DNA of 64,000 nt from Aporhodopirellula aestuarii (GTDB taxonomy: Bacteria > Planctomycetota > Planctomycetia > Pirellulales > Pirellulaceae), in assembly GCF_023701485.1 (NCBI RefSeq), contig NZ_JAMQBK010000008.1, positions 150,085-214,084 on the forward strand, written 5' to 3'. The translations under genes and the position numbers were made by a program. The stretch's first letter is position 1. Each line of letters opens with the position of its first letter. The notes under the pieces are model-generated. The model did not search any database. It was not told the origin of the DNA and saw nothing but the letters and a program-made list of their open reading frames with translations. Positions 28,575 through 38,168 of this stretch are shown here, piece by piece.

Positions 28575-29696
28575 ATGAACCACCCAATCAAATCACCGAC
28601 TTGTCACCCGTTTCGATTTTCAGAAGCCCGATCGTTGATCGCGGATCTGCAGCGACCCAATCAGACGATTTATTGGGTCGACTTTCTGTGCTCGATCATT
28701 CTCGGGCACCTGACGCTGCACGCGATGTTCTGGGCACCGTATTTTTACGGTTTCACCCCGTGGGTGATCGCCGTGATCGGTGTCAGTTACGTCGTCACCG
28801 TGGTGCTGTACATGCGGGCGTTGATGTTCATTCACGAGTTGGTGCATTTGCCGGAAAAAGGGTTCACGTTCTTTCGCATCGCGTGGAACGCGTTGTGTGG
28901 GATTTTTTTCCTCGTCCCTTCGTTTCTGTATTATCCGCACGTCGATCACCATCGGCGAAAACATTACGGGACCGACCATGACGGTGAGTACCTGCCACTG
29001 AGTCACCGCAGTCCTTGGTTGATTGTCGGTTTTATCGTCCAAGCATTGTTCTTGCCGCTGTTGGCTTTGTTGCGGTTTGCCGTGATCAGTCCCATCTGTT
29101 GGGTGTTCCCGCGATTGCGACCGTTTGTGCACCGTCACATGTCAACGATGTTAGTGGACCCGTTTTATGAACGGCCCGACGCGTCGCCAAAACTGATGCG
29201 AATCGTCATCATGCAAGAAGTACTGTGTTTTGCATGGTGCGTGTGGTTCCTGATCCGTGGTGGAGTCATGCGCGACCGATGGCTCGATCCGTTCTGGTTG
29301 ATCGCCTATAGCGTTGGGGTGGGAATCCTGATTCTGAATGAGTTTCGTACCCTGGGGGCTCACCGTTGGAACAACGACGGCGGCGAAATGACGTTTGAGC
29401 AGCAATTGCTCGACAGCGTTAACTTTCCCGAACGCCCATGGTTCACCGAGTTGTGGGGACCCATCGGGACTCGGTATCACGCACTCCATCACTTGTTTCC
29501 GCGCTTGCCCTATCACAATCTTGGGGAAGCCCACCGTCGATTGACCGAGGGGTTGCCCGCTGATTCGATCTATCACCAGACATCGGAAGTGTCGCTTACT
29601 TCGGCAATCGTGAAATTGTGGAACCGGGCGCGTGGCGCGAAACAGTCGCGTGCTATGATGGGCTCCCATGAACGAGCAACCGCCGTCGGCTCCTGA
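28575..29696 (+). CDS. Membrane fatty acid desaturase
   Basis: A 373-residue integral-membrane di-iron desaturase. The three His boxes are visible: HELVH near 87, HVDHH near 122-126 and the C-terminal HALHH near 302-306 (TRYHALHHLFP). Hydrophobic helices lie around 33-75, 105-120, 150-195 and 210-260. It introduces double bonds into acyl chains, with substrate and position unknown. It fits with fabH nearby. The 3' end overlaps the start of the aminotransferase gene by 29 bp, so they are probably cotranscribed. Confidence 0.9.
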   Translation: MNHPIKSPTCHPFRFSEARSLIADLQRPNQTIYWVDFLCSIILGHLTLHAMFWAPYFYGFTPWVIAVIGVSYVVTVVLYMRALMFIHELVHLPEKGFTFFRIAWNALCGIFFLVPSFLYYPHVDHHRRKHYGTDHDGEYLPLSHRSPWLIVGFIVQALFLPLLALLRFAVISPICWVFPRLRPFVHRHMSTMLVDPFYERPDASPKLMRIVIMQEVLCFAWCVWFLIRGGVMRDRWLDPFWLIAYSVGVGILILNEFRTLGAHRWNNDGGEMTFEQQLLDSVNFPERPWFTELWGPIGTRYHALHHLFPRLPYHNLGEAHRRLTEGLPADSIYHQTSEVSLTSAIVKLWNRARGAKQSRAMMGSHERATAVGS

Positions 29697-30597
29697 CGAT
29701 TTCGAAAACCATCACGCCCACTTTGTTTGCGAACGGATCGGCCAAGACGGTTGGCTGCCTTACCGGGAAATCCGATTACCGGTCGACGATCTCGGTTTTC
29801 GTCAAGCCGTCACGGCCGTCGAACGTTTGCGAACGTACGATGGCCAGCCTTTTTTGCCAGCCGAACATTGGCAGCGTTTTCGCAACACGCTCGCCCTCGT
29901 TGGCATTGCGAACGTCCCTTCCGTGGAAACGCTCGACCGGAGGATGCGGGAGTTGCTCGATCGCAACGACGCGTTGATTGCGGCGCAGCGTGACGTCGGC
30001 ATAACCGCGTGGGCGACCCCAGGCGATCGGATCGGTTCGAAGCCCACGATGGCGATGCATCTCAACGCCATCGATCACGAGGCCGGCGAGAAGCGACGAT
30101 CGATCGGGCAGCCGGTTGTGTTGACTGAGGTCGTTCAGCCCGATCAAGCGAGTTGGCCGCGGCAGGCAAAAGTCCGTTGCCGATTGCACTATTTCATCGC
30201 AGACACGCACGCCAGCGACGCCGCTCCGGGATCGACCGGCCTGCTCAGGGATTCCGACGGCAGTTGGACGGAGTCGTCGGTTGCCAACATCGGGCTCGTC
30301 ATCGGCGGGGAGTTGGTGTTGGCCCCGGCGGAACGGATTCTTCCCGGTGTGACGCAAGCCTTTGTGGTCAAGCACGCCGGTTCGCTGGGGATCGCGACGC
30401 AGCGAAAACCGTTGACCACGTCCATGATTCTGGATGCCGAGGCGATGCTTTTGATGGGCACGGACACCGGATTGTGGTTTGCCAGCGAAGTTTCGGAAAT
30501 TCGCGAAGGCCAAGCGACAGTGATTCGTCGATTTAAGACGCCTGAAATTGGCAGTATTGTCAGGCGGTTGCAGAGTGGGTTTCCAGGGATTGCGTGA
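29668..30597 (+). CDS. Class IV aminotransferase-like PLP protein
   Basis: A 309-residue protein of the fold-type IV PLP family (branched-chain aminotransferase, D-amino acid transaminase, aminodeoxychorismate lyase). The probable PLP Lys is in RQAKVRCRLHYFIAD, and the cofactor region DSDGSWTESSVANIGLV matches the family D..G.v.E.s..N motif. LAPAERILPGVTQ also fits. The exact substrate cannot be told from the sequence; 4-amino-4-deoxychorismate lyase is one possibility. It overlaps the desaturase gene by 29 bp in another frame. A following gene on the same strand begins 142 bp later. Confidence 0.8.
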   Translation: MNEQPPSAPDDFENHHAHFVCERIGQDGWLPYREIRLPVDDLGFRQAVTAVERLRTYDGQPFLPAEHWQRFRNTLALVGIANVPSVETLDRRMRELLDRNDALIAAQRDVGITAWATPGDRIGSKPTMAMHLNAIDHEAGEKRRSIGQPVVLTEVVQPDQASWPRQAKVRCRLHYFIADTHASDAAPGSTGLLRDSDGSWTESSVANIGLVIGGELVLAPAERILPGVTQAFVVKHAGSLGIATQRKPLTTSMILDAEAMLLMGTDTGLWFASEVSEIREGQATVIRRFKTPEIGSIVRRLQSGFPGIA

Positions 30598-30739
30598 CTC
30601 GACTGCGCGCGGTTTTCTTCCGTCGAGTGCGTAGCTCACATACCAAACACACCGTCGTGGAAGTAATAACCTCGCAGCGGTGCGAGTTTTTGCCAGACAA
30701 AAGGCGACGGCTTTGCCCGACGCGAGTATTCTGGGAAGC

Positions 30740-32956
30740 ATGGCCATTCCCACATCTTCCTCTCCGGGTTCCGCTACCGACGCTCAGACGAATTCGCCTG
30801 CGGCGCCGATCGATGTCGCGGCTGCGGTGAGTGAGTTGGCCGCGAAGGCAAGTTCCCGAGACGAGTTCTTGCAGTGGGTCGCTGCCCATTTGGGTGAGTG
30901 GATGAAATCGCCACTGGTGGCGGTTCAGGACACGACGTGGGGACAGCCGCGGATGTTGATCCGCGATGAGAATCTCGCTCGCGGAATCGATCGCGAGCAA
31001 ATCCGACATCTTTTGGAAACGTCCACGCCGTCGGTGACATCCACCACGATCGCTTGCGACCCTGCCGCGGCGGGAATTGTCATGGCTGGGGCGGAAGCAG
31101 GAACGTGCGGCGGGCTGTCTGCCGAGTTGATGCCCGAACCGATTCGGTGCAGCCTGCTCGTGGTTCAGCCGTACGAACGAGATGCGACCGAAATATTGCC
31201 GGCGATGCGGATGCTAGCCTCCACGGGTGACGCGGTTCGGGCGAGTCGTTTCCACATCGAGTCACGGCCATCGACCGGTGAGGAGAATCACGAGACGACG
31301 CAGACCAACGCCCTCGTCCCTGTATCGGACGGGGCAACACGTGACACGTCGATGCTACCGATCGGCGAGTTCGATCGGGACATGCCCATTCGCGCATCGC
31401 TACGTCGTTTCCACGGATCGCTCGATCCGACGACGACTGCGTACACGATCGCGTCGGAACTACCACGTTTGTTGTCTTGCGATCGAGCGGTCGTATTGAC
31501 ATCGGTCTCACGTCGTCGAAAGAATCGAAGATACCGTGTGACTGCAATCAGTGGTTCTTCCGTCGTCGATCGCCGCTCCCCTTTGGTTCGCACGATGAAC
31601 GCTCTCGCCGATCGACTTGCGATCTTGGGTGAGCCGGTCGTCTTGCCCCCGCCCGTCGAGCCAGGATTGACTCAAGACGAAAAGTCCAAGGTCCATGACA
31701 AACGCGTAGACGAATTACCGCCGCAAGTCGTCGAAGCTCTCGAAGACTATCTCGATGAATCGGGCGTGCTTAGCGTGACGGTGCTGCCGATCTTTGCGGC
31801 CAGACCGTCGCGTCCTGACGCCGCACTGCAGCAAGTTGCAAACGAACGATTCGATACGGGTAGCGAAACCGCGAGCAGGGATGAGAGTTCGCCGATCGCG
31901 ATGCTGATGCTAGAGACGTTCTCCGGTGAATCGAGCGGCCTCACGTCGGCCATGACCGAGGTCTGCCAGGAGGCGTCCACGGCGCTCGGCAATGCGATCC
32001 GTTATAACGACGTGTTCGTCTTGCCAATGCGCCGACCACTTGCCGGGATGACCCAGGCTGCGATTCGCAATTGGTCGATCGTGATCATCCTGTTCCTGGC
32101 TGGTCTCGCTGCCGCATCATGGTTTATTCGTGTCGACCACACCGTCGTTGCCACCGGAGTCGCACGCCCGGTCGAGCGACGAGCGGTCTTTGCGACCGTT
32201 GACGGCGTCGTTGACCTAATGCACGTGCGCGATGGACAACGAGTCGAGACAGGTGACGTGCTGGTCAGTCTTGAGAACGCCGAAATCGCACGCGAAACAC
32301 AGTCTCTGTCTGGGCAACTCGCCACCGCTACCGAAAAACTCGCGTCGTTGCGTGCGATGCAGTTGGCTGCAAACGACGACCCACGCCGGGCTGCCCAAAC
32401 GGCGATCGAGCAGGCGACACTCGAAAGCGAAATCCGGACGATCGGCAGACGACTGAAAATTAACGCTTCGATGCAGGAAGACTTGACGATCCGAGCACCG
32501 ATCAGCGGCGTCATCGTGGGCTGGCGTCTTGACGAAAAGCTCCGTTCGCGACCCGTCAGTCGCGGGGATCGTTTGTTCGCAATCGTGGCTCCCGAAGGCG
32601 AATGGGAACTCGACCTCAAACTTCCCGAAGATAATGCGGGCGAAGTCATGCGTATCCATCATGGCGGGAAAAAACTGCCCGTCCGGTTTGCGATCGCGTC
32701 CCAGCCGACGCAAACTTACGATGCCGTGGTGGCACAAATCGGGGGTGTTGCGAGGCGTCGCGCCGATGCGACCAACGTGGTCGATGTGGTTGCTTCGGTT
32801 TTGCCAGATTCAAACGGACCGCTTCGCCAAGATGGTTTCCGTGGTGATGTCGATGTCACGGCGAAAATCGTTTGTTCGCCGCGACGCCTGATCGATTCAC
32901 TCAGTGATGAGTTGGTCGCGTGGTGGCACCGTCACGTTTTGTTCCGCTTTCGCTGA
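30740..32956 (+). CDS. GAF-like/HlyD-family membrane-fusion protein
   Basis: A 738-residue protein. Residues about 220-345 resemble a GAF domain (TIASELPRLLSCDRAVVLTSV onward). A single helix lies at about 440-462 (NWSIVIILFLAGLAAASWFI), followed by a biotinyl/lipoyl-like half (DGVVDLMHVRDGQRVETGDVL), a coiled-coil hairpin (ETQSLSGQLATATEKL) and a second lipoyl half with beta-barrel (TIRAPISGVIVGW), the HlyD adaptor layout. The GTG at 30680 is an alternative start. The next gene, a PqqD-like/M50/HlyD fusion, starts 12 bp later. Together they look like an envelope export or processing unit; the cargo is unknown. Confidence 0.82.
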   Translation: MAIPTSSSPGSATDAQTNSPAAPIDVAAAVSELAAKASSRDEFLQWVAAHLGEWMKSPLVAVQDTTWGQPRMLIRDENLARGIDREQIRHLLETSTPSVTSTTIACDPAAAGIVMAGAEAGTCGGLSAELMPEPIRCSLLVVQPYERDATEILPAMRMLASTGDAVRASRFHIESRPSTGEENHETTQTNALVPVSDGATRDTSMLPIGEFDRDMPIRASLRRFHGSLDPTTTAYTIASELPRLLSCDRAVVLTSVSRRRKNRRYRVTAISGSSVVDRRSPLVRTMNALADRLAILGEPVVLPPPVEPGLTQDEKSKVHDKRVDELPPQVVEALEDYLDESGVLSVTVLPIFAARPSRPDAALQQVANERFDTGSETASRDESSPIAMLMLETFSGESSGLTSAMTEVCQEASTALGNAIRYNDVFVLPMRRPLAGMTQAAIRNWSIVIILFLAGLAAASWFIRVDHTVVATGVARPVERRAVFATVDGVVDLMHVRDGQRVETGDVLVSLENAEIARETQSLSGQLATATEKLASLRAMQLAANDDPRRAAQTAIEQATLESEIRTIGRRLKINASMQEDLTIRAPISGVIVGWRLDEKLRSRPVSRGDRLFAIVAPEGEWELDLKLPEDNAGEVMRIHHGGKKLPVRFAIASQPTQTYDAVVAQIGGVARRRADATNVVDVVASVLPDSNGPLRQDGFRGDVDVTAKIVCSPRRLIDSLSDELVAWWHRHVLFRFR

Positions 32957-32968
32957 GGTGCTGACCAA

Positions 32969-35266
32969 GTGAGCGGTGTGCAATCATCCACGAGTCGACG
33001 CCTCGGCGTGCGACATCAGGTCGGACTCAAGGCCGTCCGGGTTTCGCATCGTCATGCCGCGAGCGTGAACGTACACGATCCCGTTGCGGGCAAATATCAT
33101 CGATTGCGGGAAGACGAATACTTTTTTCTCTGCCGGCTCGACGGCAACGTTTCGCTAGACGAACTACGAGACGAGTACCAACGAAGGTACCCCAACCGCC
33201 GCATCACTCCTGCGCAGATCAACGCGTTGTTGTTCCGCTTTCACGAGAGCGGGCTGACGATCTCGCACGCCCCCGGGCAAGGGGCCACGCTGTTGCTGCG
33301 TTTGGATCAAGAACGCCGTAAACGCTGGCTCGCCGCTGTATCTCAATGGTTGTTTATCCGCTTCCCCGGTGTCGATCCCGCGCCCGTGATGCGTTGGCTC
33401 GTACCGCTGACCAACCCATTGCTATCTCGCATCGGAGTCGTCACCGGGTTCATCTTCGTGGCTGCATCATTTGTTTTGATGTTGGTTCAGTACGATCGAT
33501 TCGTCAGTGAGCTGCCATCGGCGGGAGAATGGCTGACGATGCAAAATGCGTTGATTCTTGCGGGCATCATTGCGTTGACCAAAATTGCTCACGAACTCGG
33601 ACACGCTGCGGTATCTGAGCGATTTGGAGCTCGTTCCCGGAGCATCGGATTGATGCTGTTGGTGTTTACTCCGGCGTTGTACTGTGACACATCGCAGTCA
33701 TGGATGCTGGCGAGTCGTTGGCGACGCGCGGCGGTTGCGTTGGCGGGGATTGCGACGGAGCTATTGATCGCGTCGGTATGCGTCTGGGTTTGGTTCGCTT
33801 CATCCCCCGGCCTGGTGCACACGATCGCCTCGCATGTGATCGTCGTTTGCGGGATCAGTACCGTGTTCTTTAATGCGAACCCGCTGTTGCGATACGACGG
33901 TTACTATCTCTTGTCTGATTTGACCGACGTTCCCAATCTCGGCGTTCGTGCGAATCGCAGGTTGACCGGGTGCTTGCGTCGAACCTGCCTCGGCGTCACC
34001 GACGATCAGCCCGTCATCGAACGCGTCGACCGTTCGATGTGGTTGCTCGTTTATGGTGTGGCCGCGGTTGCCTACCGATGGTTACTGATGTTCGCGATTA
34101 TTACTTTTGTCTGGATGGCACTGCGTCCTTGCGGACTCGAAATCCTCGGTCAAATCGCGGCGGTTGCGGCCGTGGCTTGTATGTTGGCTGCCGCAGTGGT
34201 TCCGTTGCGAAAATTCTTGTCTAACCCATCGAACCGAAGGAAAATTCGCATGTCACGGTTGATGCTGACTACGGGGGTGGCTGCGTGCTTGATCGCGTTC
34301 GGATTCATCGAGCTGCCAAGAAACGTGGTCGCGCTCGCAAGGATGGTTCCGGAGGAGGAAACACGCGTTTACGTCGTGTCCGGTGGGGAACTCGCCGAAT
34401 TGCATGTATGCCCTGGTCAACGAGTGGAGCAGGGCGATCTACTCGCGAGGTTAGAAAATCCGACCTTCGAACAACAACTCATCGACGCCGAGGGGCGGCT
34501 CGAACAGCAAACACGCCGGATCGAATCGCTTCGGCAATCTCAAACGCTCGTCCCGGAGGCCGCCGAGCATCTGGCGGCAGCGAATGAGTCGCTCGCCCAG
34601 CTGCGAGATGAAGTCGCCACGATCGAAAAGAAGCAAGTCGCTCTCTCCATCACCGCACCACGATCGGGAGTCGTCATTGCGGCAGCAGGCAATCGCGACG
34701 CAATCGGGACAGGCACGATGGATCTCGACGGGGACTCACTGGAGCCGGATGTCGAGCACTTGCCAACCACCGCACGCACCGGAGTGCGGCTCGCCTCCTG
34801 GTCCGGGAAGCCGACCGATCCGGAAAACCTCCGTTGCGTTTTCACACCGGGAACGGAACTGCTCAGTATCGCGGATCCCAACGATTGGGTTGCTGAGGTT
34901 GCCGTTGATGCCGCGGAGGCCGACCGGATCGATGTCGGTAGCCCGGCGGTGGTAATTTGGGACGCCGCCCCGACCGAACGGTTCACGGGCAAAGTAGTCG
35001 AAATCTCCGAAGAAACTTTCGAGCCGCAGGTGGACTCGGTTCGTCGCGATCATCCCGATGCTGCCCGCACTCGGTGGACGCCGGAAACGCGATACCTTGT
35101 TTCGATCGCGATCGAAAACGCGAGCCACAGCGAAAACTCCGAATCCGGACGCGCCGCGCCGACGTGGTTGGTCGGTGGCAGCGGAAGGGTCAAGATACCG
35201 GTCGCACCGCAGAGCCTTTGGCAACGTGTCGCAGAATGCTTCGCGGGAGTCTTTCGTTTCCGTTAG
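32969..35266 (+). CDS. PqqD-like/M50 protease/HlyD fusion protein
   Basis: A 765-residue multi-domain membrane protein beginning with GTG. Residues about 20-105 look like a PqqD-like peptide-binding winged helix (VHDPVAGKYHRLREDEYFFL, then a DELRDEYQ segment). Helices follow, with zinc motif HELGH at 208-212 and NPLLRYDGYY containing the Asp ligand at about 310, as in M50 proteases. After another helix near 430-450 comes an HlyD-like part: lipoyl half (ELHVCPGQRVEQGDLLARL), coiled coil (about 495-560) and second half (SITAPRSGVVIAA). The combination suggests binding, cleaving and exporting a peptide. No precursor peptide or ABC ATPase is adjacent. Confidence 0.85.
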   Translation: MSGVQSSTSRRLGVRHQVGLKAVRVSHRHAASVNVHDPVAGKYHRLREDEYFFLCRLDGNVSLDELRDEYQRRYPNRRITPAQINALLFRFHESGLTISHAPGQGATLLLRLDQERRKRWLAAVSQWLFIRFPGVDPAPVMRWLVPLTNPLLSRIGVVTGFIFVAASFVLMLVQYDRFVSELPSAGEWLTMQNALILAGIIALTKIAHELGHAAVSERFGARSRSIGLMLLVFTPALYCDTSQSWMLASRWRRAAVALAGIATELLIASVCVWVWFASSPGLVHTIASHVIVVCGISTVFFNANPLLRYDGYYLLSDLTDVPNLGVRANRRLTGCLRRTCLGVTDDQPVIERVDRSMWLLVYGVAAVAYRWLLMFAIITFVWMALRPCGLEILGQIAAVAAVACMLAAAVVPLRKFLSNPSNRRKIRMSRLMLTTGVAACLIAFGFIELPRNVVALARMVPEEETRVYVVSGGELAELHVCPGQRVEQGDLLARLENPTFEQQLIDAEGRLEQQTRRIESLRQSQTLVPEAAEHLAAANESLAQLRDEVATIEKKQVALSITAPRSGVVIAAAGNRDAIGTGTMDLDGDSLEPDVEHLPTTARTGVRLASWSGKPTDPENLRCVFTPGTELLSIADPNDWVAEVAVDAAEADRIDVGSPAVVIWDAAPTERFTGKVVEISEETFEPQVDSVRRDHPDAARTRWTPETRYLVSIAIENASHSENSESGRAAPTWLVGGSGRVKIPVAPQSLWQRVAECFAGVFRFR

Positions 35267-35281
35267 CCCATCTCTGTAGCG

Positions 35282-35297
35282 ACCGTCGCTGGACGGT
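35282..35297. terminator. Hairpin between convergent genes
   Basis: ACCGTC, loop GCTG, GACGGT forms a perfect 6-bp stem in the 89-bp gap between the converging M50/HlyD and DUF1570 genes. No T run follows, so the terminator role is a guess from position. Confidence 0.35.
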
Positions 35298-35355
35298 GGA
35301 CCGCGTTCTGGCGCACGTATCTACCTATCAAGACTGCGTCTTTTTCAACAATGCG

Positions 35356-36447
35356 TTAGCGAACTCGCATCATATAGTTCACGAACTTCTCGTCAAGCTC
35401 TTTGACAGACATGCCGAATGCGGATTCGACCATTTCAATTCGCTCGCGACCGGTTCGTTCTCGCAACGGTTCACTCTTGCTGAGCTCCTGCAGGTATTTG
35501 ATGTATTCCTCTTTCATGGTTCGGATCGCGAAATAGGTCATCGCCCAAGACTCACCGTAGGCGTCTTCGGCCGTCGCGGCCGATCGGAACCTCGAGTCGT
35601 CCGCGAACATAGTGACCAGCGAATCCGATGGGCGTTTGGGTTGATAGCGTCGCCAACGCTTCAGGTTGACGATGTTGACTCGGCCCACGCCTCGCCATCC
35701 GCGAGGATTGCTCAGGTCGGGCGACTCGAAAAACATCGCCAAACCTTCACTGACCCACATCGGGTTGTCCGCAAATCGTGTCTGCAGCCCGCAGTTATAG
35801 GCGAGCTGATGGGTGGCTTCATGAATGATCGTGGCGATGTTACGTTCAATGTTTGCGACGCGGTAAGTCGTCATCCAGTTACTTTCGAGGTGGTAGTAGC
35901 CGATCACGCTTTGTGCGGTTTCCCCAATCTCAGCACTGGCGTGTCTTAGAAACGCATTGCGGTCCCGCAGCACCACGGCGACGAGTGGGTATTTGGGCTC
36001 GTCAAGCGACACGCGTTGGTTTTTCCAGAACGTAAAAAATGCCCGGTACAGCGATTCGAACAACGTGCCCACGTCACGTGCATATTCCGTGTTCCCCTGA
36101 TGCATGATCACGTAGTGGGCGGTGTGGAACGCGTCGAATCCGGCCGGCAGTTCGCTCAGCATCCGGTTTTCAAGTTCTGAAGCGGTAATCGGCGATGGGG
36201 GTGGACCGTTTTCACGGTGCGTGATTTGCTCTGGCTGAATCGACCAAATCCGCCCATCATCCCCCTGCAGCATCACCCCGCCGTCAGAGGCTTCGACCAG
36301 CACCTCGCCTTCGACCACTCGTTTCTCACCAACTAATTTGCCATCTTTAAGATCTCGAAAGACCACCTGATCTGCCGTAGCCATGCTCGCGAACGAGACG
36401 GCGATCCAAAGACAAAGAAGGCGGGAAAAGTCGCTTGGCGTGAGCAT
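35356..36447 (-). CDS. DUF1570-family secreted metallopeptidase-like protein
   Basis: About 363 residues with a signal peptide at the chosen start (SRLLCLWIAVSFASMATA); the frame runs upstream to 36534 but that part lacks signal character. The zinc-like motif HEATH is at about 209-213 with a possible third ligand Glu in WVSEGLAMFF at about 234, a gluzincin layout. This matches DUF1570, common in planctomycetes. Residues 25-75 form a small domain about damage or binding (VVFRDLKDGKLVGEKRVVEG). It probably acts outside the cytoplasm; the substrate is unknown. It converges with the export pair. Confidence 0.82.
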   Translation of the reverse strand: MLTPSDFSRLLCLWIAVSFASMATADQVVFRDLKDGKLVGEKRVVEGEVLVEASDGGVMLQGDDGRIWSIQPEQITHRENGPPPSPITASELENRMLSELPAGFDAFHTAHYVIMHQGNTEYARDVGTLFESLYRAFFTFWKNQRVSLDEPKYPLVAVVLRDRNAFLRHASAEIGETAQSVIGYYHLESNWMTTYRVANIERNIATIIHEATHQLAYNCGLQTRFADNPMWVSEGLAMFFESPDLSNPRGWRGVGRVNIVNLKRWRRYQPKRPSDSLVTMFADDSRFRSAATAEDAYGESWAMTYFAIRTMKEEYIKYLQELSKSEPLRERTGRERIEMVESAFGMSVKELDEKFVNYMMRVR

Positions 36448-36549
36448 GCAGATGGGGGTGGGGGCAAAGCGTGCAGATAAGTAACGCAGGCGTGTCGAAC
36501 CCGCTCGATTTTCATTGTAACGCATCGCCAACAAAACCGCCTCCGCACC

Positions 36550-36933
36550 ATGAACACGACCGCTCGAAAAAATTCACTTTGGATGCTCGGCGTACTCTTT
36601 GTAGTGGCCGGGATCAATCATTTCGTGAGCCCTGAGGTGTACCGGCGGATCATGCCGCCCTACCTGCCCGCCCACCTGATGTTGATTTACGTGTCAGGCG
36701 TATTCGAGGTCCTCGGTGGTGTTGGGCTGCTCGTGCCGTCGCTGCGGCGCACCGCGGGATGGGGCCTGATCGCGCTACTCATCGCAGTTTTCCCCGCCAA
36801 CGTACACATGGCGATGAACGTCGAGCAATTCCCGGCGTTCCCCCTAGCGGCGATCTACGCACGACTGCCACTGCAATTCCTTTTGATTGCCTGGGTTTAC
36901 TGGGCCGCGATCAGGACCTCTCAGCGCGAGTGA
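36550..36933 (+). CDS. DoxX-family small membrane protein
   Basis: A 127-residue protein with four helices, beginning MNTTARKNSLWMLGVLFVVAG. INHFVSPEVYRRIMPPYLP and the GVFEVLGGVGLLVPSLRR segment are typical of the DoxX-like family. The role of the family is poorly defined. It is divergent from the DUF1570 gene and its 3' end overlaps the end of the convergent oxidoreductase gene by 23 bp. Confidence 0.85.
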   Translation: MNTTARKNSLWMLGVLFVVAGINHFVSPEVYRRIMPPYLPAHLMLIYVSGVFEVLGGVGLLVPSLRRTAGWGLIALLIAVFPANVHMAMNVEQFPAFPLAAIYARLPLQFLLIAWVYWAAIRTSQRE

Positions 36934-37858
36934 GTACGACCTTGCCGCGGTCGACGCCAGACTCGATCCGCCGGTGCGCGTCGGCGCACTGCGCCATCGG
37001 GTATCGTCGGTCAATCGTGACTTTTAATTGACCGGCTTGATACAGTCGGATCAGTTCGCGCAAATCATCTGATCTCGGGTGCGCCAGCATGATGGTTCCC
37101 GATTTTGACAACGGCCACGTAATCGCCGTCATCAGCATCCCTTTGACATCGGGTTCTGTCGAAACGTATCGACCACCCTCATTCATGACGTTTCTCGCAT
37201 CCCAATAGCCGGATTTACCCGCCGCGTCAAAGATCACGTCCCAGCGTTCACTCGAATCGGTAAAGTCGACTTGCTCGTAGTCGTAGAAATGGTCAGCACC
37301 GAGAGAGATGCAAAACTCGCGATTATCGCCACTGGCGACGGCATCACAGTGACACCCGTGCGCTTTGGCAATTTGGACAGCAAACATCCCCACCCCGCCA
37401 CTGGCGCCGTTGACGAGAACGCGATCGCCCGCTTCCATCCGTCCGTGGTCACGCAGCGATTGCAACGCCGTTGTGCCGGCCAGAGGGATTGCAGCGGCAT
37501 CTTCAAAAGGCATGTCCGCTGGGATCTTGGCAGCCGCGTCGACGGCACACACCGCGTAGTCCGCGCACGCTCCGCCGCGAGCCGAGTTCAAGAACGCCAT
37601 GACACGATCGCCAGCGGAGAACGGCGCGTCTTCAGCACAATCGGCGACGATGCCCGCCACGTCGTATCCGGGTACACGAGGGAAACCGCCCGGAAGCAAC
37701 CCCTTCATTTCGCCGCTCCGCAACCGATAGTCGATCGGATTAACGCTCGTCGCGAATACTTCAATCAAGATCTGTCCGGGCAAACGTTTGGGCATTGGAA
37801 TGTCCGCCGCGTGCAGCACACTGGCATCTCCATAGTCATCAAAAACAATTGCATGCAT
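36911..37858 (-). CDS. Zinc-independent NADPH:quinone oxidoreductase-like MDR protein
   Basis: About 315 residues of the medium-chain dehydrogenase/reductase superfamily without catalytic zinc ligands. I start at MHAIVFDDYGDAS (37858); the frame extends to 37879. Recognisable parts are EVFATSVNPIDYRLRSGEM, PGYDVAGIVAD, the VNGASGGVGMFAVQIAKAHG nucleotide-binding loop and the C-terminal RYPMAQCADAHRRIESGVDRG. Likely reduces quinones or enones with NAD(P)H in the cytoplasm. Exact substrate unknown. Confidence 0.9.
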   Translation of the reverse strand: MHAIVFDDYGDASVLHAADIPMPKRLPGQILIEVFATSVNPIDYRLRSGEMKGLLPGGFPRVPGYDVAGIVADCAEDAPFSAGDRVMAFLNSARGGACADYAVCAVDAAAKIPADMPFEDAAAIPLAGTTALQSLRDHGRMEAGDRVLVNGASGGVGMFAVQIAKAHGCHCDAVASGDNREFCISLGADHFYDYEQVDFTDSSERWDVIFDAAGKSGYWDARNVMNEGGRYVSTEPDVKGMLMTAITWPLSKSGTIMLAHPRSDDLRELIRLYQAGQLKVTIDRRYPMAQCADAHRRIESGVDRGKVVLTRAERS

Positions 37859-38168
37859 GTCCGACAAATCCTCAATCATGGGGCATCAATCGTCTATCAA
37901 ACGCAGATATCGCTCAGAGCGGAAATTCGATAACGCGGTGAATGTCGCCAAGCATCCTGGAAGGATGGAAACCTGGTGAATTCGACTACGAACTCGGCTC
38001 GTAATTTTCGGCACGATTTCCACTGAACCCAGCGATTCGTGTGCCAACCACCAACTATGTAGACGCGAAGATATCGAGGCCAAGGATTGGTCGGTGCCGG
38101 CTTACCCGTGGATGTTTGTTCGCTTCGTTTGTCGTTATCGCGGGGCCGTGAGGCAAATGAGTCCGTTC
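37859..38168. other. Spacer with no recognised features
   Basis: About 310 bp between two minus-strand genes. I see no gene, RNA or strong repeat. A weak hairpin (CCTGGAAGGATGG) is not convincing. Confidence 0.4.
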
